From contig CAVXQE010000002.1 of the NCBI GenBank assembly GCA_963763755.1, forward strand, positions 62,001 through 126,000: 64,000 nucleotides of DNA, in the 5' to 3' direction. Made by a program: the position numbers and the translations under genes. Positions 12,464 through 24,444 of this stretch are shown piece by piece (position 1 is the first letter of the stretch; every line of letters starts with the position of its first letter). Source of the stretch: Gaiellasilicea sp963763755 (GTDB lineage Bacteria; Actinomycetota; Thermoleophilia; Gaiellales; Gaiellaceae). Under the pieces are notes generated by a model, which saw only the letters and a program-made list of their open reading frames with translations, was not told where the DNA came from and did no database searches.

Positions 12464-13526
12464 CTAGCCGCCGCCGTAGATCGAGATCGGGAGGTCGAGC
12501 AGCACCTCGTCGCCGCTCGGGCAGCTCGTCCTCGAGCCGCTCGAGCAGCGGCAGCGCTCCCGGCGCGGCGGCGATCAGGAGGCGCTCGACCTCCTCGGTC
12601 GAGTCGAGCACGACGAGCTCCTGCTTGAACTGGCGCGGGAAGCGGCCGCGGCCGAGATACCAGCCGTAGAACTTCTTCAGGAAGCTGGAGGCGCGCCGCT
12701 CGCCGAGCTCGCGCACGGTCTCGCGGATGAAGAGGACGAGCTCGGCCACGACCTCCTCGCGCGTCGGCTCACCCGTCGTCCCCGTCGACGATCTCGCGAA
12801 TCGCCCACGGGTTGCCCTGCGCGCCGCGGCCGACCATGACCGCGGCCGCGCCGGTCGTCGCGAGCACCGACTGCGCCTTGGCGCGCGAGGTGATGTCGCC
12901 CGACGCGATCACGGGAACGTCGACGAGCGAGACGAGCTCGGCCGTCAGCGCGTGGTCGGCGGTGCCGGTGTACATCTGCTGCGCCGAGCGCGGATGGAGA
13001 GTCAGCGTCGCAGCGCCCGCCTCGACGAGCAGCGGCCCGACCTCGAGGCACGTGCGGGAGCCGTCTCGCAGCCCGCGGCGCATCTTCACGCTGACCGGCA
13101 CGTCGACCGCCGTCGCCACGGCCTCCACGATTCGCGCAGGCGCGGTCGGGGTCGTCGAGCAGCGTCGCGCCCGCGCCGGTCTTCGTCACCTTGCGCACGG
13201 GGCAGCCGAAGTTGATGTCGACGAGGTCGGCGCCGGCCGCCATCGACCATCCGCGCCGCCTCGGCCATCGCGCGCGGCTCCGAGCCGAAGATCTGGATCG
13301 CGAGCGGATGCTCGTCGGCGGCGACGCGCAGGTAGCCGAGCGTCCGCTCGTTCCGGTGCTCGATCCCGGCGCAGCTGACCATCTCCGAGCAGACGAGCCC
13401 GGCGCCGAAGCGGCGGCCCTGGCGCCGGAACGCCTGCACGCTGACGCCCGCCATCGGCGCGAGGACGAGGCGCGTCGGGATCTCGACGTCGCGGATCCAC
13501 CAGCTTTCCCTGAGATCGACGAACAC
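12464..13526 (-). CDS. dusB: tRNA-dihydrouridine synthase (frameshifted)
   Basis: FMN- and NADPH-dependent reduction of uridine in tRNA D-loops. Motifs: LVLAPMAGVSVQAFRR, a catalytic-cysteine-region INFGCPVRKVTKTGAGATLL, VSVKMRRGLRDGS, VPVIASGDITSRAKAQ and MVGRGAQGNPWAI. The FYGWYLGRGRF segment is in the C-terminal helical domain. Frame breaks lie near 13245, 13135, 12770 and 12515. GTG 13524-13526 is the likely start. DusB next to lysS/greA is a recurrent actinobacterial arrangement. Confidence 0.88.
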
Positions 13527-13632
13527 TGTTTACGGATGGTACTCGGAGGTATTGACCTCGTCCGATCGCACCGCTACCATTCCCGCCCGCGTCGGCGCAC
13601 GTTCGCCGGCTTTTTCCTGGGGAGGGAAGCAG

Positions 13633-14105
13633 TTGAAGGAAGTCATTCTCACGCCTGAGGGCTACGAGAAGCTGAAGGTGGAGATCGACACTCTCTCGAC
13701 CGAGAAGCGCCGAGAGGTGGCCGATCGCATCCGCGTCGCGCGCGAGTTCGGCGACATCGCCGAGAACGCCGAGTACGACGATGCCAAGAACGAGCAGGCG
13801 ATGCTCGAGCACAAGATCGCGCAGCTCGAGGAGCGTCTCTCGAACGCGCGCGTGATCCAGACGCGCGACGTCGACCTCAGCGTCGTCTCGATCGGCGCGA
13901 AGGTGCGCCTGAAGGACGTCGATGCGAACCAGACGGTCGAGTACACGATCGTCGGCTCCGCCGAGGCCAATCCGTCCGAGCAGAAGCTCTCGAACGAGTC
14001 GCCGGTCGGCAAGGCGATCATCGGCAAGAAGAAGGGCGAGACCGTCGAGGTCAGCGCCCCGCGAGGATCTTGAAGTACAAGATCCTCGACATCAAGGCCG
14101 CGTAG
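13633..14105 (+). CDS. greA: Transcription elongation factor GreA (frameshift in last codons)
   Basis: Binds the RNA polymerase secondary channel and stimulates transcript cleavage to rescue backtracked complexes. An N-terminal coiled coil (about residues 5-75) contains the diagnostic acidic tip ENAEYDDAKNEQA. The C-terminal globular domain has SIGAKVRLKD, SPVGKAIIGKKKGE and, after a one-base loss near 14068, ILKYKILDIKAA. The start is TTG 13633, set by GGAGG at 13621-13625; the corrected stop is TAG 14103-14105. Confidence 0.93.
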
Positions 14106-14133
14106 CGGCGCACCGGCCAGTCGGCTCCCGCCG

Positions 14134-14152
14134 GGCGGAGCCCGGCTCCGCC
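14134..14152 (+). terminator. Stem-loop after greA
   Basis: GGCGGAG, loop CCCGG, CTCCGCC: a perfect 7-bp GC stem 29 bases after the corrected greA stop. There is no U-tract, so it is a terminator candidate of the weak high-GC type rather than a classical one. Confidence 0.45.
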
Positions 14153-14280
14153 GACCTCGCGCCGCTCGCGCCACCCGGCTCTCCGGGTCTGTGCTTTCGC
14201 ACTATCCCCTCCGGCCGTGCGACGCGAGCGACCCGCCGGAGGCCGCTACGCCTCGTTCCGAGTGGAACTAGACTCGTCGC

Positions 14281-15634
14281 GATGACCTGCCGAAGCGCTT
14301 CCCCGACCGGGACGAGATCGCTGCGGTCCGCACGCAGGCGGAGGCGCTCGAGCCCGGCGCGGAGGACGAGGCGCAGCAGTTCCGCCTCGCCGGCCGCGTG
14401 ATGGCGCGGCGCGAGATGGGGAAGATCACGTTCCTCGACCTCGTCGACCGGAGCGGCCGGATCCAGCTGATCTCCGAGAAGGTCGACGTCGACCTCGGCG
14501 ACATCGTCGGCGTGCAGGGGCATCCGGCCAAGTCACGCCGCGGCGAGCCGTCGCTGAAGGTCACCGGCTTCGAGCTGCTCGCGAAGAACCGCGCGCCGCT
14601 GCCGGACACCTTCCACGGCCTCACCGACGTCGAGCTGCGCTACCGCAAGCGCTACCTCGACCTGCTGATGAACGAGGAGACGCGCGCGGACTTCCTCCTG
14701 CGCAGCCGCATCGTCTCGGCGATCCGGCGGCACCTCGACGCCGACGGCTTCGTCGAGGTCGAGACGCCGGTGCTGCAGCCGCGCTACGGCGGCGCCTTCG
14801 CGGAGCCGTTCGTCACGCACTGGAACTAGCTCGAGCAGGACTTCTATCTCCGGATCGCGACCGAGCTCTACCTGAAGCGGCTGATCGTCGGCGGGCTCGA
14901 GCGCGTCTACGAGATCGGCAAGGACTTCCGCAACGAGGGCATCTCGTACAAGCACTCGAACGAGTTCACGATGCTCGAGTGGTACGAGGCGTACGCGGAC
15001 TACCGACGACACGATGGAGCGGATGGAGCGGCTGGTCGAGGCGGTCGCGCTCGAGGTGATGGGGACGACGACGACGACCTTCAAGGGTCACGAGGTCGAC
15101 CTGAAGGCGCCCTGGAAGCGGCGTTCGCTTCACCGGATGCGCTGGAGGAGCACGGCCTCTGGATCCGCGACGAGGCGGCAGCTGCGCGCCGAGCTGAACG
15201 GGCGCGGGGTCGACACGAATGCCGACAAGGACTGGGCGCAGCTCGTCGACCACGCCTTCAGCCACTACGTCGAGCCGAGCCTGATCGAGCCGACGATCGT
15301 GCACGACTATCCGATCGAGATCTCGCCGTTCGCGCGCTCCACCGACGACGACGAGACGCTGACCGAGCGATTCGAGTACTTCGTCGGCGGGATGGAGCTC
15401 GGGAACGCGTTCTCCGAGATCAACGACTCGGAGGAGCAGCGCGAGCGTTTTCGGCGCCAATCCGAGTTCGTCGAAGGCGAGCAGGAGGATCCGGACTACG
15501 TCGAGGCGCTCTCCTACGGCATGCCTCCGACCGGCGGGCTCGGCCTCGGGATCGACCGGCTGGCGATGGTGCTGACCGGGCGCGAGACGATCCGCGACGT
15601 GATTCTCTTCCCGGCCCTCCGTTCGTCGGCGTAG
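14281..15634 (+). CDS. lysS: Lysyl-tRNA synthetase, class II (nonsense codon plus frameshifts)
   Basis: Charges tRNA-Lys. The OB-fold anticodon domain is recognisable (LAGRVMARREMGKITFLDLV), then class II motif 1 (LRYRKRYLDLLMN), motif 2 (YEIGKDFRNEGISYKHSNEFTMLEW) and motif 3 (GLGLGIDRLAMVLTGRETIRDVILFP). The frame is interrupted near 14285, 15004, 15127 and 15180. There is also an in-frame TAG at 14827-14829, where relatives have an acidic codon (most simply GAG). Flanking coding is well conserved on both sides, so sequence error is likelier than decay, but a true pseudogene is not excluded. Confidence 0.88.
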
Positions 15635-15646
15635 TCTCGCTAACGG

Positions 15647-15663
15647 GGACGGCCCAGCCGTCC
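15647..15663 (+). terminator. Stem-loop after lysS
   Basis: GGACGGC, loop CCA, GCCGTCC: a perfect 7-bp stem, 12 bases after the lysS stop and about 80 before clpC. It lacks a U-run and could also be part of the clpC leader. Confidence 0.4.
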
Positions 15664-15742
15664 GATACCATAGGGCCAGACCTTCGACTCGGGGGTGGGT
15701 GAGCTTCCCCCCGGTTATCGGTTGGAAGGAGGGTCGACAGGG

Positions 15743-18278
<2,536 letters not shown>

Positions 18279-18284
18279 CCTGTC

Positions 18285-18310
18285 GAGAGGCCGCCGCGAG
18301 GCGGCCTCTC
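18285..18310 (+). terminator. Strong hairpin terminator after clpC
   Basis: GAGAGGCCGCC, loop GCGA, GGCGGCCTCTC: a perfect 11-bp stem starting seven bases after the clpC stop and followed by TCGTTCC. It is the best intrinsic terminator candidate in this half of the window. Confidence 0.75.
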
Positions 18311-18338
18311 TCGTTCCGCCCACCGTTCCGGACAACCG

Positions 18339-18392
18339 GTGTCAGACTCGTCTCTGACACGTGCCAGACTCGTCTCTGACACCACCTGTCCG
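18339..18392. repeat. REP-type double hairpin next to a RAYT gene
   Basis: Two adjacent 22-base hairpins. The first is GTGTCAGA-CTCGTC-TCTGACAC (18339-18360, perfect 8-bp stem). The second is GTGCCAGA-CTCGTC-TCTGACAC (18361-18382, one mismatch). A CACCTGTCCG tail follows. The same double unit with the same tail recurs at 51188-51241. This head-to-tail hairpin pair beside a Y1 transposase gene fits a REP doublet mobilised by the RAYT encoded 100 bases downstream. Confidence 0.85.
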
Positions 18393-18487
18393 GGTCGGAC
18401 ATGTCCTTCGTGACAATTCGTCGTCGGAAGAGGAACACTTCCGACGCGGTGGCGGTTCCGACGTTGCCGGCGCGCTACGGTCGGAGG

Positions 18488-18992
18488 ATGGGACGAAGAG
18501 CCCGCTCGTTCTACCCCGGAGTGCCGACGCACTTGACCGCGCGTGGAGTCGACGACCAGCCGATCTTCCGCTCCGACCTCGACAGGTACGAGCTGCTCGC
18601 GCTTCTGCGCAAGGTCACGCAGCGCGTGGACTGGCAGGTCGTTTCATGGTGTCTGATGACGACGCATTACCACCTGCTCGTCGTCGTCCCCGAAGGAGCT
18701 GCGCGTGTCGTGGGCGATGCAGACCGTCAACTCCGTCTACGCACGCGAGTTCAACGCCCGGCACGGCCGCCGTGGTCATCTCTTCGGAGACCGCTTCGCC
18801 GACACCCTGGTCGAGTCGGATCCACAGTGCGAGAAGACGATCGCGTACATCCTCGAGAACCCCGTCCGGGCTGGGATGGTGAAGAGGATCGAGGACTGGC
18901 CGTGGTCCGGCCTCGCGACGCTCCGGCCCCGCGACGAACTCGACACACATCCGACACCGAGTTGGCACGAGCCCGTCCGCCGCGCGGGCTAG
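18488..18992 (+). CDS. REP-associated tyrosine transposase (RAYT, IS200/IS605-like Y1 family), frameshifted
   Basis: HUH-superfamily single-strand endonuclease that nicks REP hairpins. From ATG 18488 the N terminus MGRRARSFYPGVPTHLTARG is typical. The HUH metal motif is in MTTHYHLLVVVP (His-Tyr-His), and the helix with the probable nucleophilic tyrosine reads NSVYAREFNARHGRRGHLFG. The tail has ENPVRAGMV and WPWSGLA. An indel near 18703 splits the gene. It lies alone between the REP doublet and radA, with no terminal inverted repeats, as expected for a domesticated RAYT. Confidence 0.87.
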
Positions 18993-19002
18993 CCTCGACT
19001 CC

Positions 19003-20364
19003 ATGGCCAAGGCAGCAGTCAACTTCGCGTGCACCGAGTGCGGCTACTCCGCCGGGCGGTGGTTCGGCAAGTGCCCGGGCTGCGACGCGTTCGGGTCGCT
19101 CGTCGAGGAGGCGCCTGAGGCGGCGAGCACGAAGGCCGCCGCCAGGCCGCTCCTGCGTCTCGTCGACGTGAACGCCGAGGAGGCGAAGCGGATCTCGACC
19201 GGGGTGCCGGAGCTCGACCGCGTTCTCGGCGGCGGCCTCGTGCCCGCGAGCCTCGTTCTCGTCGGCGGCGAGCCGGGCGTCGGCAAGTCGACGCTGCTCC
19301 TGACCGCTCTCGGGGCGATCTCCGCCGTCAGGCCTCCGCGCGCTCCTCGTCACGGGCGAGGAGTCGACCGCGCAGGTGAAGCTCCGCGCCGCGCGCCTCG
19401 GCGGCACCGATCAGGTCGAGATCCTCGCCGAAACCGAGCTCGACGCGGTCTGCGCGACGCTCGAGACGCGAACGGCCCGACGTCTGTGTGATCGACTCGA
19501 TCCAGACGCTCTACGCCTCGGACATGAGCTCCGCGCCGGGCTCGGTCGGCCAGGTCCGGGAGGCGGCCGGACGCCTTCTCCGCGTCGCCAAGGAGTTCGG
19601 CGTCGCCACGATCCTCGTCGGGCACGTGACGAAGGACGGAGCTGTCGCGGGCCCGCGGGTGCTCGAGCACCTCGTCGACTGCGTGCTCCAGTTCGAGGGC
19701 GACCGGTACCACGCCCACCGCGTGCTGCGCGCGACGAAGAACCGCTTCGGATCGACCAACGAGCTCGGCGTCTTCGAGATGACCGGCGAGGGCCTCGTCG
19801 GCGTGCCCGATCCCTCCGAGCTGTTCGGCAAGACGCTTCCGGGCGAGATCGGCGTCGGCGGTCGCCTGCGCGCTCGAGGGGACGCGTCCGATCCTGCTCG
19901 AGATCCAGTCGCTCGTCGCGCCCACCGATCTCGCGATGCCGCGCCGCGTCGGCACGGGGGTCGACCCCAAGCGTCTGGCGATGATCGTCGCCGTCCTCTC
20001 GCGCCATGCCGGCATCGCGCTCGGGTCCGCCGACGTCTTCGTCAACGTCGCGGGTGGCCTGCGGATCGACGAGCCGGGCGCCGACCTCGCGATCGCGCTC
20101 GCCATCGCCTCGGCGGCACGCGGTGCGCCGGTGCGCGAGGGGATTGCGGCGTTCGGGGAAATCGGGCTCACCGGCCGTCTCCGGCCCGCCGCGCAGTCCG
20201 AGCGGAGGCTCGAGGAGTGCGCGAAGTTCGGCGTCGTCGCGGCGATCGCCCCCGAGGGCACTCGCAGCCGGTCCAAGATCCGCGTCTCCGGTTCGGGCAC
20301 ACTTCGCGACGCACTTCGCGCTGGGCTGGAGGCGCGCGAAGAAAACCCCCGCAAATCGGCCTAA
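19003..20364 (+). CDS. radA: DNA repair protein RadA/Sms (frameshifted)
   Basis: RecA-like ATPase that promotes branch migration in recombinational repair. N-terminal zinc finger CTECGYSAGRWFGKCPGC (residues 10-28), Walker A GGEPGVGKST, and the RadA signature KNRFGSTNELGVFEM (KNRFG). The C-terminal Lon-like domain has SADVFVNVAGGLRIDEPGAD and FGEIGLTGRLRP. Frame breaks lie near 19325, 19470 and 19865. The clpC-radA order is common in Gram-positive genomes; the RAYT locus has been inserted between them here. Confidence 0.95.
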
Positions 20365-20399
20365 TCCCCCAAAAAGTAGCCGTTTCCAGGGATTTCCGC

Positions 20400-20405
20400 T
20401 ATACT
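20400..20405 (+). promoter_or_regulatory. Probable -10 element of the carD promoter
   Basis: TATACT, a near-consensus sigma-A -10 hexamer 78 bases before the carD start and 35 after the radA stop, in a locally AT-richer patch. The -35 position 17-18 bases upstream is not TTGACA-like, so only the -10 is claimed. Confidence 0.5.
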
Positions 20406-20483
20406 GGGACTGCATGCCGGTGAGCTCTCGAGCCCGCCGGCTTCTTCGCTGAACAGACTCATTTTCACCAAGGGGAGGCTGGC

Positions 20484-21017
20484 TTGTTCGAGGTTGGCGA
20501 CAAAGTGGTGTATCCGCACCACGGCGCAGGCACGGTTGTGAAGAAGGAAAAGCGCGAGATTCTGGGGCAGACGCGCGAATACCTGACGATCCAGATCCTG
20601 CACAACGACATGACCGTGAATGTGCCGGTCGAGAACGCCGAGCAGGTCGGCTTGCGGACAGTGATCGACGAGGATCTCGTCAACACCGTCGTCAAGGCTT
20701 TGACCGCCGGCGAGTCGGAGATGCCCAAGAACTGGAACCGACGGTTCAAGCACAACCGGGACAAGATGAAGACCGGCGACATCTTCGAGCTGGCCGAGGT
20801 CGTGAAGAACCTCTCCTTGCGCGACCACGAGAAGGGCCTCTCGACGGGCGAGAAGCAGATGTTCGTGAAGGCGAAGAAGATCCTCGCCTCCGAGCTGATG
20901 TACGCCAAGGCGGTCGACGAGGAAGAGGCCGCCGAGTGGCTCGAAGGCGTGCTCGCGGGTAACGGCGAGAAGCCGCAGAAGAAGAGCAAGGCCAAGGCCG
21001 CTGCGGCCACGGCCTAG
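20484..21017 (+). CDS. carD: CarD-family RNA polymerase-binding transcription factor
   Basis: Essential actinobacterial global regulator that binds the RNA polymerase beta subunit and stabilises open complexes, notably at rRNA promoters. 177 residues. The N-terminal Tudor-like interaction domain reads VGDKVVYPHHGAGTVVKKEK with TVNVPVENAEQVGLR. The C-terminal helical DNA-binding domain has NWNRRFKHNRDKMKTGD and LSLRDHEKGLSTGEKQM, including a conserved tryptophan. A Lys/Ala-rich tail follows. The TTG start at 20484 is set by AGGGGAGG at 20471-20478. The frame is intact. carD-ispD-ispF is the usual actinobacterial order. Confidence 0.95.
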   Translation: MFEVGDKVVYPHHGAGTVVKKEKREILGQTREYLTIQILHNDMTVNVPVENAEQVGLRTVIDEDLVNTVVKALTAGESEMPKNWNRRFKHNRDKMKTGDIFELAEVVKNLSLRDHEKGLSTGEKQMFVKAKKILASELMYAKAVDEEEAAEWLEGVLAGNGEKPQKKSKAKAAAATA

Positions 21018-21035
21018 CACCTTCTCGGCAAGAAC

Positions 21036-21702
21036 ATGAGTGTCTGGGCCCTCCTCGTCGCCGCCGGGGCGGGGGAGCGGCTGGGTGAGGAGCGGCCCAA
21101 GGCATTCGTCAAGCTCGGAGAGCTGCCCCTGCTCGCCGAGCCGCTGCGACGCCTGGACGAGTCCGACTGGGTCGATGCGATCGTCGTCGCCGTCCCGGCA
21201 GACTGGGAGGAGCCGGCGATCCTCCTCGCCGAGGAGCTGTCGGCAAGCAAGGTCGTGGCAGCCGTGCACGGCGGCGCGACGCGTGCCGAGTCGGTCCGCG
21301 CGGCGCTCGCCGAGGTACCGGAGGACGCACTCGTCGTGCTCGTGCACGACGCAGCCAGGCCGCTTCTGACCGAAGACGTGCTGGAGCGCGTGCTGGCGCC
21401 GCTCTCCGAGGGGTGGGACGGCGTCGTGCCCGGCCTCCCGATCGTGGACACCGTCAAGACCGTCTCGGGCGAAGCCGTTTCCGGGACGCTGTCGCGTGAG
21501 AAGCTGGTCGCCGTGCAGACGCCCCAGGCATTCGTGGCCTCGAAGCTCCGTGAGGCGTACTCGGGAGACCTGTCGGGAGCGACCGACTGCTCGTCGCTCG
21601 TCGAAGCCCGACGGCGGCCGCGTGAAGTGGGTCGAGGGCGACCCACGCCTGCTGAAGGTGACGACGAAAGCCGACCTCGAGCAGATCGCCGCGTGGCTGT
21701 GA
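21036..21702 (+). CDS. ispD: 2-C-methyl-D-erythritol 4-phosphate cytidylyltransferase (one frameshift)
   Basis: Makes CDP-ME from MEP and CTP in the non-mevalonate isoprenoid pathway. N-terminal CTP-binding LLVAAGAGERLGEERPKAFV, then VHGGATRAESVRAAL, VLVHDAARPLL, the TVKTV strand and VQTPQAF. An indel near 21605 makes the reading run straight into ispF and look like a fused IspDF; in the restored frame the tail WVEGDPRLLKVTTKADLE ends at TGA 21700-21702. Two overlapping genes are therefore more likely than a fusion. Confidence 0.93.
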
Positions 21703-22181
21703 ATGAGCTTCGGATTGGCCTCGGCGTCGATGCGCACGCCTTCGAGAAGGGCCTGCGGCTCGTTCTCGGCGGCGTCCCGATCGACTTCCCGAGCGGCCTC
21801 GCCGGCCACTCGGACGGCGATGTGATCGCCCACGCGCTCACCGATGCCCTGCTCGGAGCGGCCGGGCTCGGCGACATCGGCTCGCTCTTCCCCGCGGACG
21901 ACCAACGCTGGCACGGGGCGGACTCGCTCCACCTGCTCCGTGACGCGTACGCCCGCGTCCGCGAGGTGGGCTTCGAGCTCGTCAATGCCGACTGCATCCT
22001 GATCGGCGAGGAACCACGGATCGCTCCGCACCGCGAGGAGATGCGTCACCGGCTCGCCGGCGCGCTGGGCGTCGAGCCTGCGCGGGTGAACGTGCGCGCG
22101 ACGACAACAGACCGCCTCGGCTTCACCGGCACCGGCGAGGGCCTTGCGGCGCAGGCGGTCGCGCTCCTGGAGCGCACATGA
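21699..22181 (+). CDS. ispF: 2-C-methyl-D-erythritol 2,4-cyclodiphosphate synthase
   Basis: Cyclises CDP-ME 2-phosphate to MEcPP, the step after IspE in the MEP pathway. 160 residues from a GTG overlapping the ispD stop. It has the metal-binding LGVDAHAF, the GGVPIDFPSGLAGHSDGDVIAHALTD stretch (His and Asp ligands), DIGSLFP, INADC-like VNADCI, and the C-terminal ATTTDRLGFTGTGEGLAA motif. The frame is intact. Confidence 0.95.
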   Translation: MNELRIGLGVDAHAFEKGLRLVLGGVPIDFPSGLAGHSDGDVIAHALTDALLGAAGLGDIGSLFPADDQRWHGADSLHLLRDAYARVREVGFELVNADCILIGEEPRIAPHREEMRHRLAGALGVEPARVNVRATTTDRLGFTGTGEGLAAQAVALLERT

Positions 22182-22894
22182 AGCTCTACTCCCAGGCCGA
22201 GCGCCCCGAGTTCCTCCAGCGTCGAGACGAACTCGGAGCCACGTGGGAGGAGTTCATGCACCACGATGCCGTCGCGAGCGTCTGCTGGGATCGCCAGTAC
22301 GAGGAGTACCCGGATCTGCAGCTCTGGCTCGTGGATGACGACGACCGGCTCATCGCCGAGTCGAACGCAGTCGCCATTCCCTTCGGCCCGGACGAGCTGC
22401 CCGACGATGGCTGGGACGCGGCGCTCCGACAGGCGTTCGAAGGCCGGCCCGCGAAGGCGGTCTCGGCGATCGCGATCTCGGTCGGTGTCGAGCACCGAGG
22501 GAAGGGTCTCAGCAAGACGATGCTCGACGCGATGCGGAAGGCGGTCGCAGCCCGCGGTCTGTCGGATCTCGTCGCGCCGGTGCGGCCGAGTCTGAAGCAC
22601 CGGTATCCGCTCGCCCCGATCGAGCGCTACATCGAGTGGCGTCGCGAGGACGGCAAGCTGCTCGATCCATGGCTGCGCGTGCACGAGGATGCGGGCGCGA
22701 AGCTGATCCGCGTCGCCTCCGAGTCGATGCGGATCTCAGGCTCGGTCGCCGAGTGGGAGGACTGGACGAAGCTCGTCTTCCCCGAGACCGGCACCTACGT
22801 GGTCCCGGGCGCGCTCGTCCCGGTCGAGATCGACCGCGAGCGGGACGAGGGCGTCTACGTCGAGCCCAACGTCTGGATGCACCACACGGTCTAG
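22178..22894 (+). CDS. GNAT-fold acetyltransferase-like protein
   Basis: 238 residues beginning at the ATG that overlaps the ispF stop. The acetyl-CoA loop AISVGVEHRGKGLSKTMLDA marks a GNAT fold, and the N-terminal beta strands LQLWLVDDDDRLIAESNAV fit. The C-terminal third (EWEDWTKLVFPETGTYVVPG) resembles actinobacterial GNAT proteins of unknown substrate. No link to isoprenoid synthesis is evident beyond the coupled start. It is convergent with mutY; the two stop codons overlap at 22891-22894. Confidence 0.65.
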   Translation: MKLYSQAERPEFLQRRDELGATWEEFMHHDAVASVCWDRQYEEYPDLQLWLVDDDDRLIAESNAVAIPFGPDELPDDGWDAALRQAFEGRPAKAVSAIAISVGVEHRGKGLSKTMLDAMRKAVAARGLSDLVAPVRPSLKHRYPLAPIERYIEWRREDGKLLDPWLRVHEDAGAKLIRVASESMRISGSVAEWEDWTKLVFPETGTYVVPGALVPVEIDRERDEGVYVEPNVWMHHTV

Positions 22895-23646
22895 GCGGGC
22901 AGGCGGACGAGCTCGCCGGCGCATTCGACGAGGCCGTCCCGCAGGAGCGAGTCGACCGCCTCGCGATCCAGCGTCTCGAGCCGCCGCGGCTCCGCGGCGA
23001 CCTCCCGCAGCAAGAGTGCGCGCCGCTGGCGGAACGAGCCTTCGAACGCGAGATTGCTTGCGGAGCGGCTCGTAGCGGCGCCCGCGCGACGGGCAGCCGC
23101 CGGCGAGCGGACAGGCATCGCAGCGCGGCACGCGAGCGAGGCACACGGTCGCGCCGAGGTCGAAGAGCGCCTGGAGCGCGTCCGGGCCCGAAGGTGTGCC
23201 CGGTGCGCTCCTGGATCCGCGCGACGTTCGTGTCGACGGGCAGCACCGGCTCGCCGAACGCCTGGTTGCGGATCGCAGCCGCGGTGTAGGGGCCGACGCC
23301 CGGGAGCTCGGTGAGATCCTCCGGCCAGCCCTGGTCAGCGATCGCGCGGGCGGCGCGGTGCAGGTTGAGCCCGCGGCGGTTGTAGCCGAGCCCTTGCCAG
23401 GCGCGGATCACGTCGCGCGGGAGTCGCGGCGGCGAGCGCCGCGGGCGTCGGCCAGCGCTCGAGCCACGCGAGGTAGCGCGGGATCACGCGCTCGACCTGC
23501 GTCTGCTGCAGCATCACCTCGCTGACGAGGATCGCGTACGGATCCTTCGTCTCTCGCCAGGGGAGCTCGCGCCCGTTCGCCTGGAACCAAGCCAACAGCA
23601 GCTCGTCCATGAGGTCGAGACTAGTGGCGTCCTCGGCGGTCGTCAC
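22891..23646 (-). CDS. mutY: A/G-specific adenine glycosylase (frameshifted)
   Basis: Removes adenine mispaired with 8-oxoguanine. The catalytic-Glu helix with the MutY hallmark SEVMLQQTQVERV, the helix-hairpin-helix LPGVGPYTAAAI and the catalytic Asp in VLPVDTNVARI are all visible. The 4Fe-4S ligand pattern C-x6-C-x2-C-x5-C is in CLARVPRCDACPLAGGC. Frame breaks are near 23425, 23190 and 23050. Instead of a C-terminal MutT-like domain, the gene ends about 60 residues after the cluster, with RQRRALLLREV and LLRDGLVECAGELVRLP. This looks like the short actinobacterial form with a winged-helix-like tail. Confidence 0.87.
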
Positions 23647-24438
23647 GGCAGTAGTTCCTCGAGCTGCGCCTCGACGTTGCCGGCGTGCATGTCCGCGAGG
23701 TCGTTCGGCGCCGGTCGAGGCAGCGCGACGGCGACCGCCGCTGCGCGCGCCTGCTCACGGTTGCCGCCCGCGCCGGCAACCGCATCGCGGAGCGCGCGTA
23801 GATACGACAGGTCGGCCTCGGCGATGCTCAGGGCCTCGACAGCGGTCAGCGCGGGGCCGTGACCCGGCGCCACGGTTGCCGGCGGATCGTTCCGGAGCAG
23901 CTCGATCAGGCTCGCGAGCGTGGTTCGGTAGTCGGACGGCGCCGACACGAACGGGAACTCGACCGCCGAGAGGTGGTCACCGACGGCGAGCAGGGCGAGC
24001 TCCCGGATGCGGTACGCCGTGCCGTCGGCGGTGTGGCCGCGGAGCGCCGTCGTTTCGACGGCGAACGGGCCGACCTGGTGCGCGACTCCGTCCGCCAGCA
24101 CACGATCGACGCGCGGCTCGCCTTCGATCTTCAGGCCGTACTTGGCGGCGCGCTGGGCGATCAACCCGCGTGACTCACCGCCGGCGACGATCTCCGCGGT
24201 CCGTTCACCCATCGCCGCAACCGCGTCGGGAAACGCCGCAATTCCACAGACGTGATCCCAGTCCGCGTGCGTCGCGAGGACGTGTGTCACCCGGGCACCG
24301 AGTGTCTCCGCTCGCTCGGCGATCCGCGCCACCTCGTCGGCCGAGATGCATGGATCGACGACGACGGCCTCGCCGTCGCGCGACGAGCAGCAACGAGGTC
24401 GTCTGCCAGAGGGCGCTCTCGAAGCGCTCGAAATGCAC
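23643..24438 (-). CDS. MBL-fold metallo-hydrolase (one frameshift)
   Basis: Metallo-beta-lactamase fold with the metal motif ATHADWDH (HxHxDH variant with Ala-Asp spacing), a later GHTADGTAY histidine, AVGDHLS (bridging Asp) and the final metal His in VAPGHGPAL. The N terminus MHFERFESALWQTTSLLLVA lies in another frame; the break is near 24375. Glyoxalase II and lactonase relatives share these motifs, so the substrate is open. The stop overlaps mutY's GTG start, and the start is six bases after the MFS stop, giving an MFS-MBL-mutY transcript. Confidence 0.72.
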
Positions 24439-24444
24439 CTGGGT

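Noticed and set aside
14165..14245. Inverted-repeat-rich stretch between greA and lysS as a riboswitch or T-box
   Set aside because: Only short GC stems can be drawn; there is no conserved aptamer or T-box element.
18401..18487. Longer N terminus for the RAYT protein starting near 18401
   Set aside because: The extra 29 codons are unconserved and basic, and MGRRARSFYPGVP at 18488 is the normal family start.
20361..22049. 562-codon minus-strand frame over carD, ispD and ispF
   Set aside because: All three plus-strand genes are well conserved, and the antisense product shows no family.
21036..22181. Fused bifunctional IspDF enzyme
   Set aside because: The apparent fusion arises because an indel near 21605 moves ispD into the ispF frame. 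In the restored frame ispD has its own TGA overlapping an ispF GTG start.
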